A stretch of DNA of 64,000 nucleotides from Paracoccaceae bacterium (GCA_011389685.1 JAABTV010000005.1:34074-98073); one strand, 5' to 3'; counted from the first letter of the stretch, positions 34,086-46,331 are shown. Translations and numbers: made by a program. The notes: generated from the sequence alone by a model not told the origin.

Positions 34086-35469
34086 TCCGGAACAACCACC
34101 GACTCCGCCCAAGCCGCCCGCGCGGGCGGGGCGGGTGTCGCTCTGGCGTTATGCAAAGCTGTTTCGCGCGGATATCCTGTCGGCGCAGCCAGCCCGGCTT
34201 TATCGCGCGTGGATGGCCGAGTTTCGAACGCCGTTCTTCCGATCTTACATGTGCAACCAACCCGAGCTGGTCGATCTTGTGTTGCGCAAGCGCCCGGATG
34301 ATTTCCCCAAATCCGACCGTATTCGCGAGGGGCTGGCGCCGCTTCTGGGAAATTCGGTCTTCGTGACCAATGGCGAAACCTGGAAGCGTCAGCGCCGGAT
34401 CATCGACCCGGCCTTCGAGGGAGGGCGGTTGCGCGATGTGTTTCCGGCGATGTGGGACGCGGGACAGGCGGCGGTGGCGCGGCTGGCCCCGTTGGCGGGG
34501 GGTGAACCGGTCGAGATCGAGGCCCAGACCAGCCATGCGGCGGCGGATGTCATTTTCCGCACGCTGTTTTCCATCCCGATCGAGCATCAGGTGGCGGGGC
34601 AGGTGTTCGAGACCTTTCGCGAGCATCAGCGCGCCCAGCCGGTTCTGAACCTGGGTGCGGTGCTGCCGCTGCCGAAATGGTTTCCGCGCTTTCACAGCCG
34701 CGAGACCCGGCGCACCGCGCGCAAGATCCGAGACCTGATCACGCAACTGACCGCCGCGCGGATGCGCGCGATCAAGGCCGGGGGGGCGCCCGACGATCTG
34801 GCCACCAAGATCATGACCACGCCCGACCCCGAGACCGGTGCGCGGTTCGACACCGATGAAATGGTCGATCAGGTGGCGATCTTCTTCCTCGCCGGGCATG
34901 AGACATCGGCCAGCGCGCTGGCCTGGTCGCTTTACCTTCTGGCGATGCATCCCGAGTGGCAAGAGCGGGTGGCGGATGAGGCGCGGGCGGTGTTCGACCC
35001 CGAGAAAGTCTATTTCTCGACCGTCTCGAAGCTCAGGGTTTCACGCGATGTGTTTCGCGAGGCGCTGCGGCTTTATCCGCCGGTGCCGATGATGGTGCGC
35101 GAGGCGAGCTGCCCGGAACGGTTCCGCGACCGCGATGTGCCCAAGGGTAGCCAGATCGTGTTGTCGCCGTGGCATTTGCACCGGCATGAGCGGCTTTGGG
35201 AGCGACCCGACGCGTTCGACCCGGCGCGGTTTCAGACCGAGAACGGCAAGGCCTGTCTGCGCAACGCCTATATTCCGTTCTCGGCCGGGCAAAGGGTCTG
35301 CACCGGGTCGGGTTTCGCCATGATCGAGGGGCCGCTTATCCTGTCGATGCTGGTGCGGGCCTATCGGTTCGAACTGCTCCCCGACCGCCCGGCCATGCCG
35401 GTGGCGCATCTGACGGTGCGCGGCAAGGACGGGATATGGCTGCGCGTTCGCAAGCGCGATCCTGTCTGA
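34063..35469 (+). CDS. Cytochrome P450
   Basis: The 468-residue protein is a full-length bacterial P450 monooxygenase. Heme-ligating Cys413 lies in PFSAGQRVCTGSGFAMIEG; the K-helix ExxR is in FREALRLYP; the oxygen-activating I-helix motif is FFLAGHETSAS with the normal Glu-Thr pair. The N-terminal part has no clear membrane anchor. The sequence type is closer to the CYP4/fatty-acid-like or CYP102-heme-like class than to the short CYP101 class. The gene overlaps the upstream hydrolase-like gene by 23 bases. No ferredoxin or reductase gene lies nearby, so electrons must come from shared partners. Substrate unknown. Confidence 0.92.
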   Translation: MMTVLPPDPEQPPTPPKPPARAGRVSLWRYAKLFRADILSAQPARLYRAWMAEFRTPFFRSYMCNQPELVDLVLRKRPDDFPKSDRIREGLAPLLGNSVFVTNGETWKRQRRIIDPAFEGGRLRDVFPAMWDAGQAAVARLAPLAGGEPVEIEAQTSHAAADVIFRTLFSIPIEHQVAGQVFETFREHQRAQPVLNLGAVLPLPKWFPRFHSRETRRTARKIRDLITQLTAARMRAIKAGGAPDDLATKIMTTPDPETGARFDTDEMVDQVAIFFLAGHETSASALAWSLYLLAMHPEWQERVADEARAVFDPEKVYFSTVSKLRVSRDVFREALRLYPPVPMMVREASCPERFRDRDVPKGSQIVLSPWHLHRHERLWERPDAFDPARFQTENGKACLRNAYIPFSAGQRVCTGSGFAMIEGPLILSMLVRAYRFELLPDRPAMPVAHLTVRGKDGIWLRVRKRDPV

Positions 35470-35491
35470 AGTCATCCGCGCTTGCGGGCGG

Positions 35492-35535
35492 GACGAGGGC
35501 GCACGCCCTCGTCTTGCGGGGCCGCGCGGCCCCGC
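35492..35535. terminator. Tandem GC-rich hairpins between convergent genes
   Basis: GACGAGGGC-GCAC-GCCCTCGTC (35492-35513) and the perfect 20-bp palindrome at 35516-35535 (GCGGGGCCGC and its complement) lie back to back between the convergent P450 and grxD genes. They lack a T-run but probably block transcription from both sides. Confidence 0.5.
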
Positions 35536-35542
35536 CTTCCCG

Positions 35543-35905
35543 TCATGCGTTGGCTTCGCGGATCTTTTCGGCGGCGTCCTTGTCATAGGTCACGCCGTTT
35601 TGCTCCAACAGCTGGTCCAGTTCTCCGGAAAGCGTCATCTCGGTGATGATGTCGCAGCCGCCGACAAACTCGCCCTTGACGTAAAGTTGCGGGATGGTGG
35701 GCCAGTCGGAATAATCCTTGATGCCCTGGCGGACGGACTCGTCGGCCAGCACGTTCACGTCGAGGAAGTCGACACCCATGTAGTTCAGCACCCCGGCCAC
35801 GCGCGAGGAGAAGCCGCATTGCGGCATGGACTTGGTACCTTTCATGTAAAGCACCACATCGTTGGCTTTGACGATCTCGTCGATCTGGGTCTTTGCGTCG
35901 CTCAT
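35543..35905 (-). CDS. grxD: Monothiol glutaredoxin, Grx4/GrxD type
   Basis: The 120-residue protein has the CGFS active site at Cys30 ([16 protein letters not shown]), the TVP-like loop in [17 protein letters not shown] and the GSH-binding Gly-Gly. CGFS glutaredoxins carry a [2Fe-2S] cluster between two monomers or with BolA, and deliver it in iron-sulfur assembly and iron signalling. bolA lies two genes upstream in the same operon, in line with the known GrxD-BolA complex. It has an AAAGGAAAA ribosome site. Confidence 0.95.
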   Translation of the reverse strand: MSDAKTQIDEIVKANDVVLYMKGTKSMPQCGFSSRVAGVLNYMGVDFLDVNVLADESVRQGIKDYSDWPTIPQLYVKGEFVGGCDIITEMTLSGELDQLLEQNGVTYDKDAAEKIREANA

Positions 35906-35968
35906 CTGGTTTTCCTTTCCTTGCGCAGCGCTGATTTCATTCGGCGCAATGGGCTTGGGGCCTTGGTG

Positions 35969-36208
35969 TCAAACAGTCTCGTCATCCTTGTCGGCGTTGA
36001 ACTCGTTCGGGTCGAAACCCTCGTGGTCATACCCGTCTTCATCATCCGCCAAGGCCGTCACATGGGTCGTGCCGGTTTCCTCGTCATATTGAAGCCCGTA
36101 TTGGGCGCGCCCTTCGGACTTGTAGCGGCGGTATTCGTGGATACCGGCATAGAGAAACACCACCACGAAAGGCGACAGGATCAGTGCGGCGATCAGGCGG
36201 GGGTCCAT
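35969..36208 (-). CDS. Small single-pass membrane protein with acidic tail
   Basis: The 79-residue protein starts with one membrane helix (LIAALILSPFVVVFLYAGI), followed by a short basic stretch (HEYRRYKSEGRAQYG) and a very acidic C-terminal tail (ADDEDGYDHEGFDPNEFNADKDDETV). The charge pattern puts the tail in the cytoplasm. I do not recognise a family; its constant place between bolA and grxD in Rhodobacterales is from memory. Function unknown. Confidence 0.7.
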   Translation of the reverse strand: MDPRLIAALILSPFVVVFLYAGIHEYRRYKSEGRAQYGLQYDEETGTTHVTALADDEDGYDHEGFDPNEFNADKDDETV

Positions 36209-36227
36209 GAAGCGCGTTCCTTCCGTT

Positions 36228-36464
36228 TCAGTCGGGGGCCCGTGTGGTCAGGGCCAGGGCGTGCAGCTCTCCGTCGGGACCGTCCATCTTGCCCTTGAGT
36301 GCGGCATAAACGGTGCGTTGTTGCTGCACACGGTTCATGCCGCGAAACCCCTCGTCGATCACGAGGGCCGACATGTGGCGCCCATCCGCGCCCTCGACCG
36401 TGATCTGCGCGTTGGGAAAGCTCTCGCGGAGAAGGCTTTCGAGTTCATGCGCGTGAAGCGGCAT
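36228..36464 (-). CDS. bolA: BolA family protein
   Basis: The 78-residue protein has the BolA fold: LESLLRESFPNAQITVEGADGRHMSALVIDEGFRGMNRVQQQRTVYAALKG. The His in GRHMSA fits the cluster-ligand position used when BolA binds a CGFS glutaredoxin. It lies 130 bases downstream of purL and just upstream of the small membrane protein and grxD, so a BolA-Grx4 iron-sulfur module is encoded here. Confidence 0.93.
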   Translation of the reverse strand: MPLHAHELESLLRESFPNAQITVEGADGRHMSALVIDEGFRGMNRVQQQRTVYAALKGKMDGPDGELHALALTTRAPD

Positions 36465-36574
36465 TTGGATGTTTCTCCCTCATCGTTGCGGGTGAATCTA
36501 GGTCGGTCGGGGCGCGGGTGCAAGGGAGGCTACCGGGTGTTCCGGAAAAGATATCTTGAAACTGCGCTTTTTAA

Positions 36575-36592
36575 GGCCGATGGCGATCGGCC
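36575..36592 (-). terminator. Hairpin just after purL
   Basis: GGCCGAT and ATCGGCC form a perfect 7-bp stem with a 4-base loop, starting 2 bases after the purL stop. In the direction of purL it is followed by TTAAAAAG, not a T-run, so termination would be weak. Confidence 0.4.
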
Positions 36593-36594
36593 AA

Positions 36595-38760
<2,166 letters not shown>

Positions 38761-38880
38761 TTTCGCTTGTCCCCCGGGTTCGGCGCCCGCGTTGGTGGGC
38801 TGTCGTCGTCATACGACAAGGGGGCGGGGCATGGAAGGGGGCAGGCGCCGGGTTTGTGGCCCCGGCGGGCCGCTCCGCGG

Positions 38881-38903
38881 GGAGTATTTGGGGCAAGATG
38901 AAA
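38881..38903 (+). repeat. Dispersed GAGTATTT..AAGATGAA repeat, copy 1
   Basis: This copy contains GAGTATTTGGGGCAAGATGA and is preceded by a GC-rich inverted repeat (CCCCGGCGGGCCGCTCCGCGGGG region). Related copies are at 50157-50184 (opposite strand), about 58389-58412 and 63965-63987. It lies in the gap upstream of the PLP enzyme gene. Confidence 0.7.
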
Positions 38904-38972
38904 GACGGGCGCTGCGGGGTTGCGGCGGGCGCGCAAAAGCCCAAGACTGGCGGAACGGAAAAGGAAGACAGC

Positions 38973-39983
38973 ATGCAGCATCTGGAGAACCCCTGGCGGG
39001 GCCGGGGTCTTGACGGGATGGAAGATGTGCCATGGCCAAGTGTCGACGTGGCCGAGGTTGACGCATTGCTGGCGCGCTGTCCGTTTCATGATCCCACACC
39101 GCTACGGCGGCGCGACGGTTTTGCGGGGGCGGGGGAGGTCTTTGTCAAGGACGAGCGCGCCCGGATGGGGCTGGGCAGTTTCAAGGCGCTTGGCGCGGCC
39201 TATGTGATCGCGCGCGATGCCGCCCAAGGGTGCGCGCGCGGGCGCACATATGTTGCCGCGAGCGCGGGCAATCACGGGCTGTCGGTCGCGGCAGGGGCCA
39301 TGGCATTCGGTGCGCGCGCGGTGATCTATCTGAGCGCTGCGGTGCCGGAAGGCTTTGCCGAGCGCCTGCGCGGGATCGGCGCGCGGGTGGTGCGCGAGGG
39401 CGCCAGTTATGAAGACAGCATGCGTGCCGCGATGCAGGCGGCGCAGGAAAACGGATGGTCGCTCCTGTCGGATTCGTCCTGGCCGGGCTATTTCGATCCG
39501 CCGTTCCGGGTGATGGAGGGCTATCTGGCGCTGGCCGGTGAGGTGGTGCAGGCGATGGACGAACCGCCCACCCATATCCTGTTGCAGGCGGGCGTGGGCG
39601 GGCTGGCCGGGGCCTGTGCCGCCTTTTTCCGCAAGGTTTGGGGAGATTATCCCCGCATCACCGTGGTTGAACCCGAGGCCGCGCCCGCGCTTGTGGAGAG
39701 CATCCGGGCGGGGTGTGCCGTTGTGACCGAGGGGCCGGTTTCCTGCATGGGCAGGCTCGATTGCAAGGAACCCTCGCTCATCGCGCTGAAAGGGCTGGCG
39801 CGCGATGCGGATGCGTTCATGACGATCAGCGAGGCTGAGGCGGCGGCGGCGCTATCGCAACTTGCCGGGGTGGGATTGGCGAGCACGGCTTCCGGCGGGG
39901 CGGGGCTGGCTGCGCTCATGGCGATGCCACCTTTTGGACCGGATGCTCGGATGTTGTGCATCCTCAGCGAGGCGGCGGAATGA
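38973..39983 (+). CDS. PLP-dependent lyase, diaminopropionate ammonia-lyase / threonine dehydratase-like
   Basis: The 336-residue protein is a fold-type II PLP enzyme. The PLP lysine is in GLGSFKALGAAY, the phosphate-binding Gly loop in LLQAGVGGLAGACAAFF, and an ASAGNHGLSVA motif binds the substrate. The opening (HDPTPLRRRDGF..EVFVKDERARMGLGSFK) resembles diaminopropionate ammonia-lyase more than biosynthetic IlvA, and no ACT domain is present. The start at 38973 follows AAGGAAGA; the frame is open to 38856 without support. Its stop overlaps the start of the M24 peptidase gene (ATGA), so the two work together, possibly in breakdown of a peptide-like or ectoine-like compound (inference). Confidence 0.8.
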   Translation: MQHLENPWRGRGLDGMEDVPWPSVDVAEVDALLARCPFHDPTPLRRRDGFAGAGEVFVKDERARMGLGSFKALGAAYVIARDAAQGCARGRTYVAASAGNHGLSVAAGAMAFGARAVIYLSAAVPEGFAERLRGIGARVVREGASYEDSMRAAMQAAQENGWSLLSDSSWPGYFDPPFRVMEGYLALAGEVVQAMDEPPTHILLQAGVGGLAGACAAFFRKVWGDYPRITVVEPEAAPALVESIRAGCAVVTEGPVSCMGRLDCKEPSLIALKGLARDADAFMTISEAEAAAALSQLAGVGLASTASGGAGLAALMAMPPFGPDARMLCILSEAAE

Positions 39984-41122
39984 GGCGCGGTTTTCCCGAG
40001 GACGAGTATCGCGCCCGCGTGGATCGGGCACAGGGCGCGATGGAGCGGCTCGGGCTGGCGGCGCTCATGCTGACCAGTGAGCCCGATATCCGCTATTTCA
40101 CCGGCTTTCTCACGCGGTTCTGGGAGAGCCCGTCGCGCCCGTGGTTCGTGATCCTGCCGATGGCGGGCGAGCCGATCGCGGTCATTCCGTCGATCGGGGC
40201 GGCGCTGATGGGGCGGACATGGCTCAGCGATATCCGCACATGGGCCGCGCCCAACCCCGCCGATGACGGGGTGAGCCTTCTGGGCAAGGCGTTGCACGAG
40301 GTGGCGCGGGGCGGCAAGGTCGGCATTCCGTCAGGCCCCGAGACGCATCTGCGCATGCCGCTGGCCGATTTCGGGCGGTTGCAGGGCGTGGGCATTGATT
40401 TCGGGGACGATGACGGCATCGTGGCGCGCCTGCGGGCGGTGAAATCCGAGGCCGAGATCGCCAAGATCGCGCAAAGCTGTGCCATCGCCGGCCGGGCCTT
40501 TGCCCGGATGGGCGAGGTCGCGCGCGTCGGCACCGCCATGGAAGAGGTGTTTCGTGGCTTTCAGCGCCTGCTGCTGGAGGAGGGCGCGGATTGGGTGCCC
40601 TATGTGGCGGGCGGGGCGGGGCCGTTGGGCTATGTCGACGTGATTTCGCCCGCCGACGAGACGCCATTGGCCGAGGGCGATGTGCTGATGTTCGATACCG
40701 GGGCGGTTTGGGACGGGTATTTCTGTGATTTCGACCGGAACTTTGCCATCGGGGCGGCCAATCCGCGGGCCGAGGCGGCCTGGTCGCACCTGATCGAGGC
40801 GGTGCTCGTGGGCGAGGCCGCGGCGCAGCCCGGAGCGCGGGCGCGCGATGTCTGGGCGGCGATGGCGCGCGTCGTGGGCGCGGGTGAAACCGCCGGGCGT
40901 CTGGGCCACGGGGTGGGGATGCAACTGACCGAGGGGCTGTCGCTGAATGCGCGCGACGATACCGAGCTGGAACCGGGGATGGTGATCGCGCTCGAACCCG
41001 GGATCGAGACGGCGGACGGGGTTTTCATGGTGCACGAGGAAAACATCGTTATCCGCGAGACCGGCCCGGAACGGCTCAGCCCGTTTGCCAGCGGTCCCTT
41101 GCCGGTGATTGGTCGTCGATAA
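39980..41122 (+). CDS. M24 family metallopeptidase (Xaa-Pro dipeptidase/creatinase-like)
   Basis: The 380-residue protein has the creatinase N-terminal domain (EYRARVDRAQGAMERLGLAALMLTSEPDIRYFTGF) and a pita-bread M24 domain. Metal ligands can be placed: two Asp in FDTGAVWDGYFCDFDRNF, His in RLGHGVGMQLTEG, Glu in ALEPGIE and Glu in MVHEENIVI. Both dinuclear peptidases and metal-free creatinase or ectoine hydrolase (DoeA) belong here; with all ligands kept, hydrolysis of an Xaa-Pro or cyclic amide bond is likely. It overlaps the upstream PLP lyase by 4 bases, which suggests a two-step catabolic route. Confidence 0.85.
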   Translation: MRRGFPEDEYRARVDRAQGAMERLGLAALMLTSEPDIRYFTGFLTRFWESPSRPWFVILPMAGEPIAVIPSIGAALMGRTWLSDIRTWAAPNPADDGVSLLGKALHEVARGGKVGIPSGPETHLRMPLADFGRLQGVGIDFGDDDGIVARLRAVKSEAEIAKIAQSCAIAGRAFARMGEVARVGTAMEEVFRGFQRLLLEEGADWVPYVAGGAGPLGYVDVISPADETPLAEGDVLMFDTGAVWDGYFCDFDRNFAIGAANPRAEAAWSHLIEAVLVGEAAAQPGARARDVWAAMARVVGAGETAGRLGHGVGMQLTEGLSLNARDDTELEPGMVIALEPGIETADGVFMVHEENIVIRETGPERLSPFASGPLPVIGRR

Positions 41123-41152
41123 TCCCGCGACAGCGGATCGGGCGGCGATTGG

Positions 41153-41811
41153 TCAAACGCCTGGTTCCGGGGCGCGCCGGGGCAACGCCGCAGCGCTGTG
41201 GGCAAGTGTTTCGATCCGATTCCAATCCAGCGCGGCGATGGCATCCGAGGGGGCGACCCAGCTTCCCCCGACACAGGCGACATTGGCGAGCCCCAGGTAA
41301 TCGGGGGCGTTTTGCATCGTGATCCCGCCGGTGGGGCAGAAGCGGATCTGTGGCAGGGGTGCGCCCATGGCCTTGAGCGCGGAGACGCCGCCGGAGGGTT
41401 CGGCGGGAAAGAATTTCTGCGCGCTGTAGCCGCGTTCAGCCAGGCGCATCGCCTCGCTTGCCGTGGCCGCACCGGGCAGCAGCGGCAGGTCGATCCCTTC
41501 GCAGGCGTCGAGCAGGCGGTCGGTGGCGCCGGGCGAGACCGCAAAGCGCGCGCCCGCGTTGCAAGCGGCGGCGGCGTCATCGGGGATGATCACCGTGCCT
41601 GCGCCGACCCATGCGCCGGGCACGCGGGCCATGGCGCGGATCGCGTCGAGCGCGGCGGGTGTGCGCAACGTTACTTCGAGCACGGGCAGACCGCCGGCGA
41701 CCAGAGCGCGGGCGAGGGCGGCGGCGTGTGTCGCGTCGTCGATGGTCAGAACAGGGATGACCGGGGCCATCTGGCAGAGCCGGAGGATCTCGGCGCTGGC
41801 CGCGTGCGGGG

Positions 41812-41815
<4 letters not shown>
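41153..41815 (-). CDS. eda: KDPG aldolase (2-dehydro-3-deoxyphosphogluconate aldolase)
   Basis: Eda cleaves KDPG to pyruvate and glyceraldehyde 3-phosphate, the last step of the Entner-Doudoroff pathway. The 220-residue TIM-barrel enzyme carries the Schiff-base Lys134 in [12 protein letters not shown], the Glu of [11 protein letters not shown] and a phosphate-binding end in FCPTGGIT. Its start overlaps the edd stop in an ATGA, so the two genes form one operon under the edd promoter. Confidence 0.95.
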
Positions 41816-43632
<1,817 letters not shown>

Positions 43633-43677
43633 TTGGCATTCCCTTGCGCGGTCTGACTCCACATCTAGCAAAGCATT

Positions 43678-43687
43678 TTAGCGCTAA
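43678..43687. promoter_or_regulatory. LacI-type operator upstream of edd
   Basis: TTAGCGCTAA is a perfect palindrome 46 bases before the edd start; on the edd strand the wider site reads TGTTAGCGCTAAAA. LacI-family sugar regulators of alphaproteobacteria bind sites of the TGTTAGCGCTAACA type. A gluconate- or glucose-responsive repressor encoded elsewhere is therefore likely to control edd-eda. Confidence 0.6.
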
Positions 43688-43850
43688 CAAGCGGTGCCAC
43701 CTGTGGCTTGATGGACTCATGTTCCGGCAAAAACACAGGCTCGCCGCGACAATACCCCGATGTGTTCCCGCCATTGCCGCAAATTCGTCCCAATTCGCGC
43801 TGATCCTCGAAGCTAGAAGAAAACAGGGCCAAAGGCCGAGGAGAGAGAGC

Positions 43851-44531
43851 ATGAAACATGTTCGTTTGATTGCAATCATCGTTCTGGGGATGGCCGTGTC
43901 GGGCTGTTCGACGCTGGATGTGGCATCGCGAAATGCACCTTTTGAAGGCCCGGCCGCCGTGGCCACCGCGCCCGAGATGAAGGTGGAGGCATTCCAGGTT
44001 CGGGTGCCGCGCAACCTGCGCGCCTCGGAAGCGAATATGTATTACCCATCGGGCGATATCGTCTGGCGGGGCGAGCCTCTGGGTGATCGCCACGCGCAGG
44101 TGCAGAAGATCTTCGAGGACAGCCTTTCGCTGGGCACGCAAGGGGCCGATGGTGCGGTGCCGGTTGTGCTCGATATCGAGGTCAAGCGCTTCCACGCGCT
44201 GACCGAAAAGGCCCGCTATACCGTGGGCGGCCGCCACGAGATCGAGTTCGTGGTGAATTTCCTCAATCCCGAAACGATGCAGCCGGTGGCCGAGCCGCGT
44301 AAGATCGACGCGACGTTCAAGGCGTTTGGCGGCGCCCGCGCGGTGCAGGCCGAACAGAACGGCGTGACCCAGAAACGGCGGATCACCAGCCATCTGGCGG
44401 GCGTGTTCCAGAAGGAACTGGGCGTGAGCGATGGCAAACGCGAGGATCTGGTGGCCAATCGCATTCCGGTGGCGTCGCGCAGCACGGCCACGCCGCTGGG
44501 TGCGGGTGACCGGACGAACAGCCTGTTCTGA
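43851..44531 (+). CDS. Conserved outer-membrane-type lipoprotein, function unknown
   Basis: The 226-residue protein begins with a lipoprotein signal (MKHVRLIAIIVLGMAVSGCSTLD, lipobox VSGC), so it is lipid-anchored and periplasm-facing. The body has no motif I recognise; it contains a repeated beta-type region around VPVVLDIEVKRFHALTEKARYTVGGRHEIEF and a Ser/Thr-rich end. A strong GAGGAGAGAG ribosome site precedes the ATG at 43851. It is divergent from edd-eda across a gap of about 220 bases that also holds the LacI-type operator. It resembles a lipoprotein family widespread in Rhodobacteraceae (from memory). Confidence 0.7.
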   Translation: MKHVRLIAIIVLGMAVSGCSTLDVASRNAPFEGPAAVATAPEMKVEAFQVRVPRNLRASEANMYYPSGDIVWRGEPLGDRHAQVQKIFEDSLSLGTQGADGAVPVVLDIEVKRFHALTEKARYTVGGRHEIEFVVNFLNPETMQPVAEPRKIDATFKAFGGARAVQAEQNGVTQKRRITSHLAGVFQKELGVSDGKREDLVANRIPVASRSTATPLGAGDRTNSLF

Positions 44532-44570
44532 TCCCTTTCCAAGGGTCGATCGAGACTGTAAGGGGATGGC

Positions 44571-45767
44571 ATGACGCTGTCCCCTTTGCCCATTGTCCGC
44601 CTCAAACCCAAGACCGATGCGCGCAAGCTGCGCCACGGGAGTCCTTGGGTCTTTGCCAATGAGGTCGTGACCGACCGCCGCACCAGGGCGATTGCGCCCG
44701 GCTCCCTGGCGCTTCTGGAAGATGCAGAGCGCGCAGCCCTGGGCGTGGTGGCGGTGAACCCCAATTCCAAGATCTTTTGCCGGATGCTGGATCGTGATCC
44801 GGGAGCACAGGTGGATCAGGCATGGTTTGCGGCGCGGATTGCGCGGGCGCTGGCTTTGCGCGAACGGCTTTACGCGCAGCCCTTTTACCGGCTGGTCCAT
44901 GCCGAGGCTGACGGGCTGCCCGGCGTGGTGATCGACCGGTTCGGGGATATTGCGGTCGTGCAACCCAACGCGGCCTGGGCCGACGCGCAGCTTGGGCCGA
45001 TGATTGAGGCGCTGGTGGAGGTGACGGGCGTGTCAACGGTCATCAAGAACGCATCGGGCCGGGCGCGCGCACTTGAAGGGTTGGGAGAGGAGCAGGAGGT
45101 TCTGCGGGGCGTGGCGCCGGAAGGGCCGGTGCCGGTCGAGATGAACGGGGCGCTCTACATGGCCGACCTGATCGGCGGGCAGAAAACCGGGCTTTTCCTG
45201 GACCAGCGCGAGAACCACGCCTTTGCCGCGCGGCTGGCGCAGGGTGCGCGGGTTCTCGATGTGTTTTCCCATGTGGGCGGGTTCGGCCTTGCCGCTCTGG
45301 CGGCTGGGGCGGAGCATGCGCTGGCGGTGGACGGTTCGGACCCGGCGTTGAGCCTGGCGCGGGAGGGTGCCGCGGCGATGGGCGTGACGGAGCGGTTCAC
45401 GACACGCCGGGGCGATGCCTTTGAAGTGTTGGAGATGCTGGTGGGCGAGGGGGCGACATTCGACTTGGTGGTCTGTGACCCGCCAGCCTTTGCGCCCACG
45501 AAACAGGCGCTCGATGCGGGGCTGCGCGCCTATGAGAAGCTCGCGCGGATGGCGGCGCCTTTGGTGGCCGAGGGCGGATTCCTGGGGCTTTGTTCCTGTT
45601 CGCACGCGGCCGACCTGACGCGATTTCGCGCGGCCTCGATCCGGGGGATTGGGCGGGCCGGGCGGCAGGGGTCACTGATCCACACGGGCCAGGCGGGTCC
45701 GGATCATCCGCTGTTGCCGCAACTGGTGGAAAGCGGCTATCTCAAGGCGCTTTTCTTCCGGCTGTGA
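44571..45767 (+). CDS. rlmI: 23S rRNA m5C methyltransferase RlmI-like
   Basis: RlmI methylates cytosine 1962 of 23S rRNA. The 398-residue protein has an N-terminal PUA-type RNA-binding domain (VRLKPKTDARKLRHGSPWVFANEV), the EEHD-like middle part, and a class I SAM-dependent methyltransferase domain: VLDVFSHVGGFGLAALAAGA binds SAM, and the m5C pair is in VVCDPPAFAP and GLCSCSHAADL. All parts are of normal length. The PIN-domain gene begins inside its stop codon (GTGA), so the two are translated together. Confidence 0.92.
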   Translation: MTLSPLPIVRLKPKTDARKLRHGSPWVFANEVVTDRRTRAIAPGSLALLEDAERAALGVVAVNPNSKIFCRMLDRDPGAQVDQAWFAARIARALALRERLYAQPFYRLVHAEADGLPGVVIDRFGDIAVVQPNAAWADAQLGPMIEALVEVTGVSTVIKNASGRARALEGLGEEQEVLRGVAPEGPVPVEMNGALYMADLIGGQKTGLFLDQRENHAFAARLAQGARVLDVFSHVGGFGLAALAAGAEHALAVDGSDPALSLAREGAAAMGVTERFTTRRGDAFEVLEMLVGEGATFDLVVCDPPAFAPTKQALDAGLRAYEKLARMAAPLVAEGGFLGLCSCSHAADLTRFRAASIRGIGRAGRQGSLIHTGQAGPDHPLLPQLVESGYLKALFFRL

Positions 45768-46315
45768 GGGCGGTTCTCGATACCTGCGTGATCTTTCCCA
45801 CGGTCATGCGCGAGGTGTTGCTGGGCGCGGCGGAAACCGGGGCGTTCGTGCCGCTCTGGTCGGACCGCATCCTCGAGGAGTGGGTGCGGGCGGCGGCGAA
45901 ACTGGGCCCGGAAGCCGAGGCACAGGCGCGCGGCGAGGCGGCGCTGTTGCAGGCGAAATGGCCGGGGGCGGCGGTCGAATGGCCGCCCTCTCTGGAGGAT
46001 CGGCTGTGGTCGCCCGACCCGGCCGACGTGCACGTCTTGGCGGCGGCGGTGGCGGGATCGGCGGATGTGATCGTGACGGTGAACGCGGGCGATTTTCCAC
46101 GCGGGGTTCTGGCCGAGGAGGGGTTGAGCCGGGCCGACCCGGACGCATTCCTGCTCGGGTTCTGGCAGGCAGACGCGGCGCAGGTCGAGGCGGTGGTCAC
46201 GCGCGTGCGCGACGAGGCGCGGCGGCTGTCGGGCGAGGATTGGTCGGCGCGGGGGCTATTGAAGAAAGCGCGATTGCCGAGGCTGGGCAAGGCGGTGGCC
46301 GGGCGACTGGATTGA
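45764..46315 (+). CDS. PIN domain protein
   Basis: The 183-residue protein starts VRAVLDTCVIFPTVMRE, the opening strand and first Asp of a PIN-type RNase domain; further acids are in DPADVHVLAAAV and VTVNAGDFP, giving the usual acidic cluster for metal-dependent RNA cutting. The GTG start overlaps the rlmI stop by 4 bases. PIN proteins are often VapC toxins, but no antitoxin gene lies before or after, and coupling to an rRNA methyltransferase is unlike a toxin-antitoxin pair. A tRNA or rRNA-linked nuclease, or an orphan toxin, are both possible. Confidence 0.75.
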   Translation: MRAVLDTCVIFPTVMREVLLGAAETGAFVPLWSDRILEEWVRAAAKLGPEAEAQARGEAALLQAKWPGAAVEWPPSLEDRLWSPDPADVHVLAAAVAGSADVIVTVNAGDFPRGVLAEEGLSRADPDAFLLGFWQADAAQVEAVVTRVRDEARRLSGEDWSARGLLKKARLPRLGKAVAGRLD

Positions 46316-46331
46316 GGCGCGGCTTGGCCGG

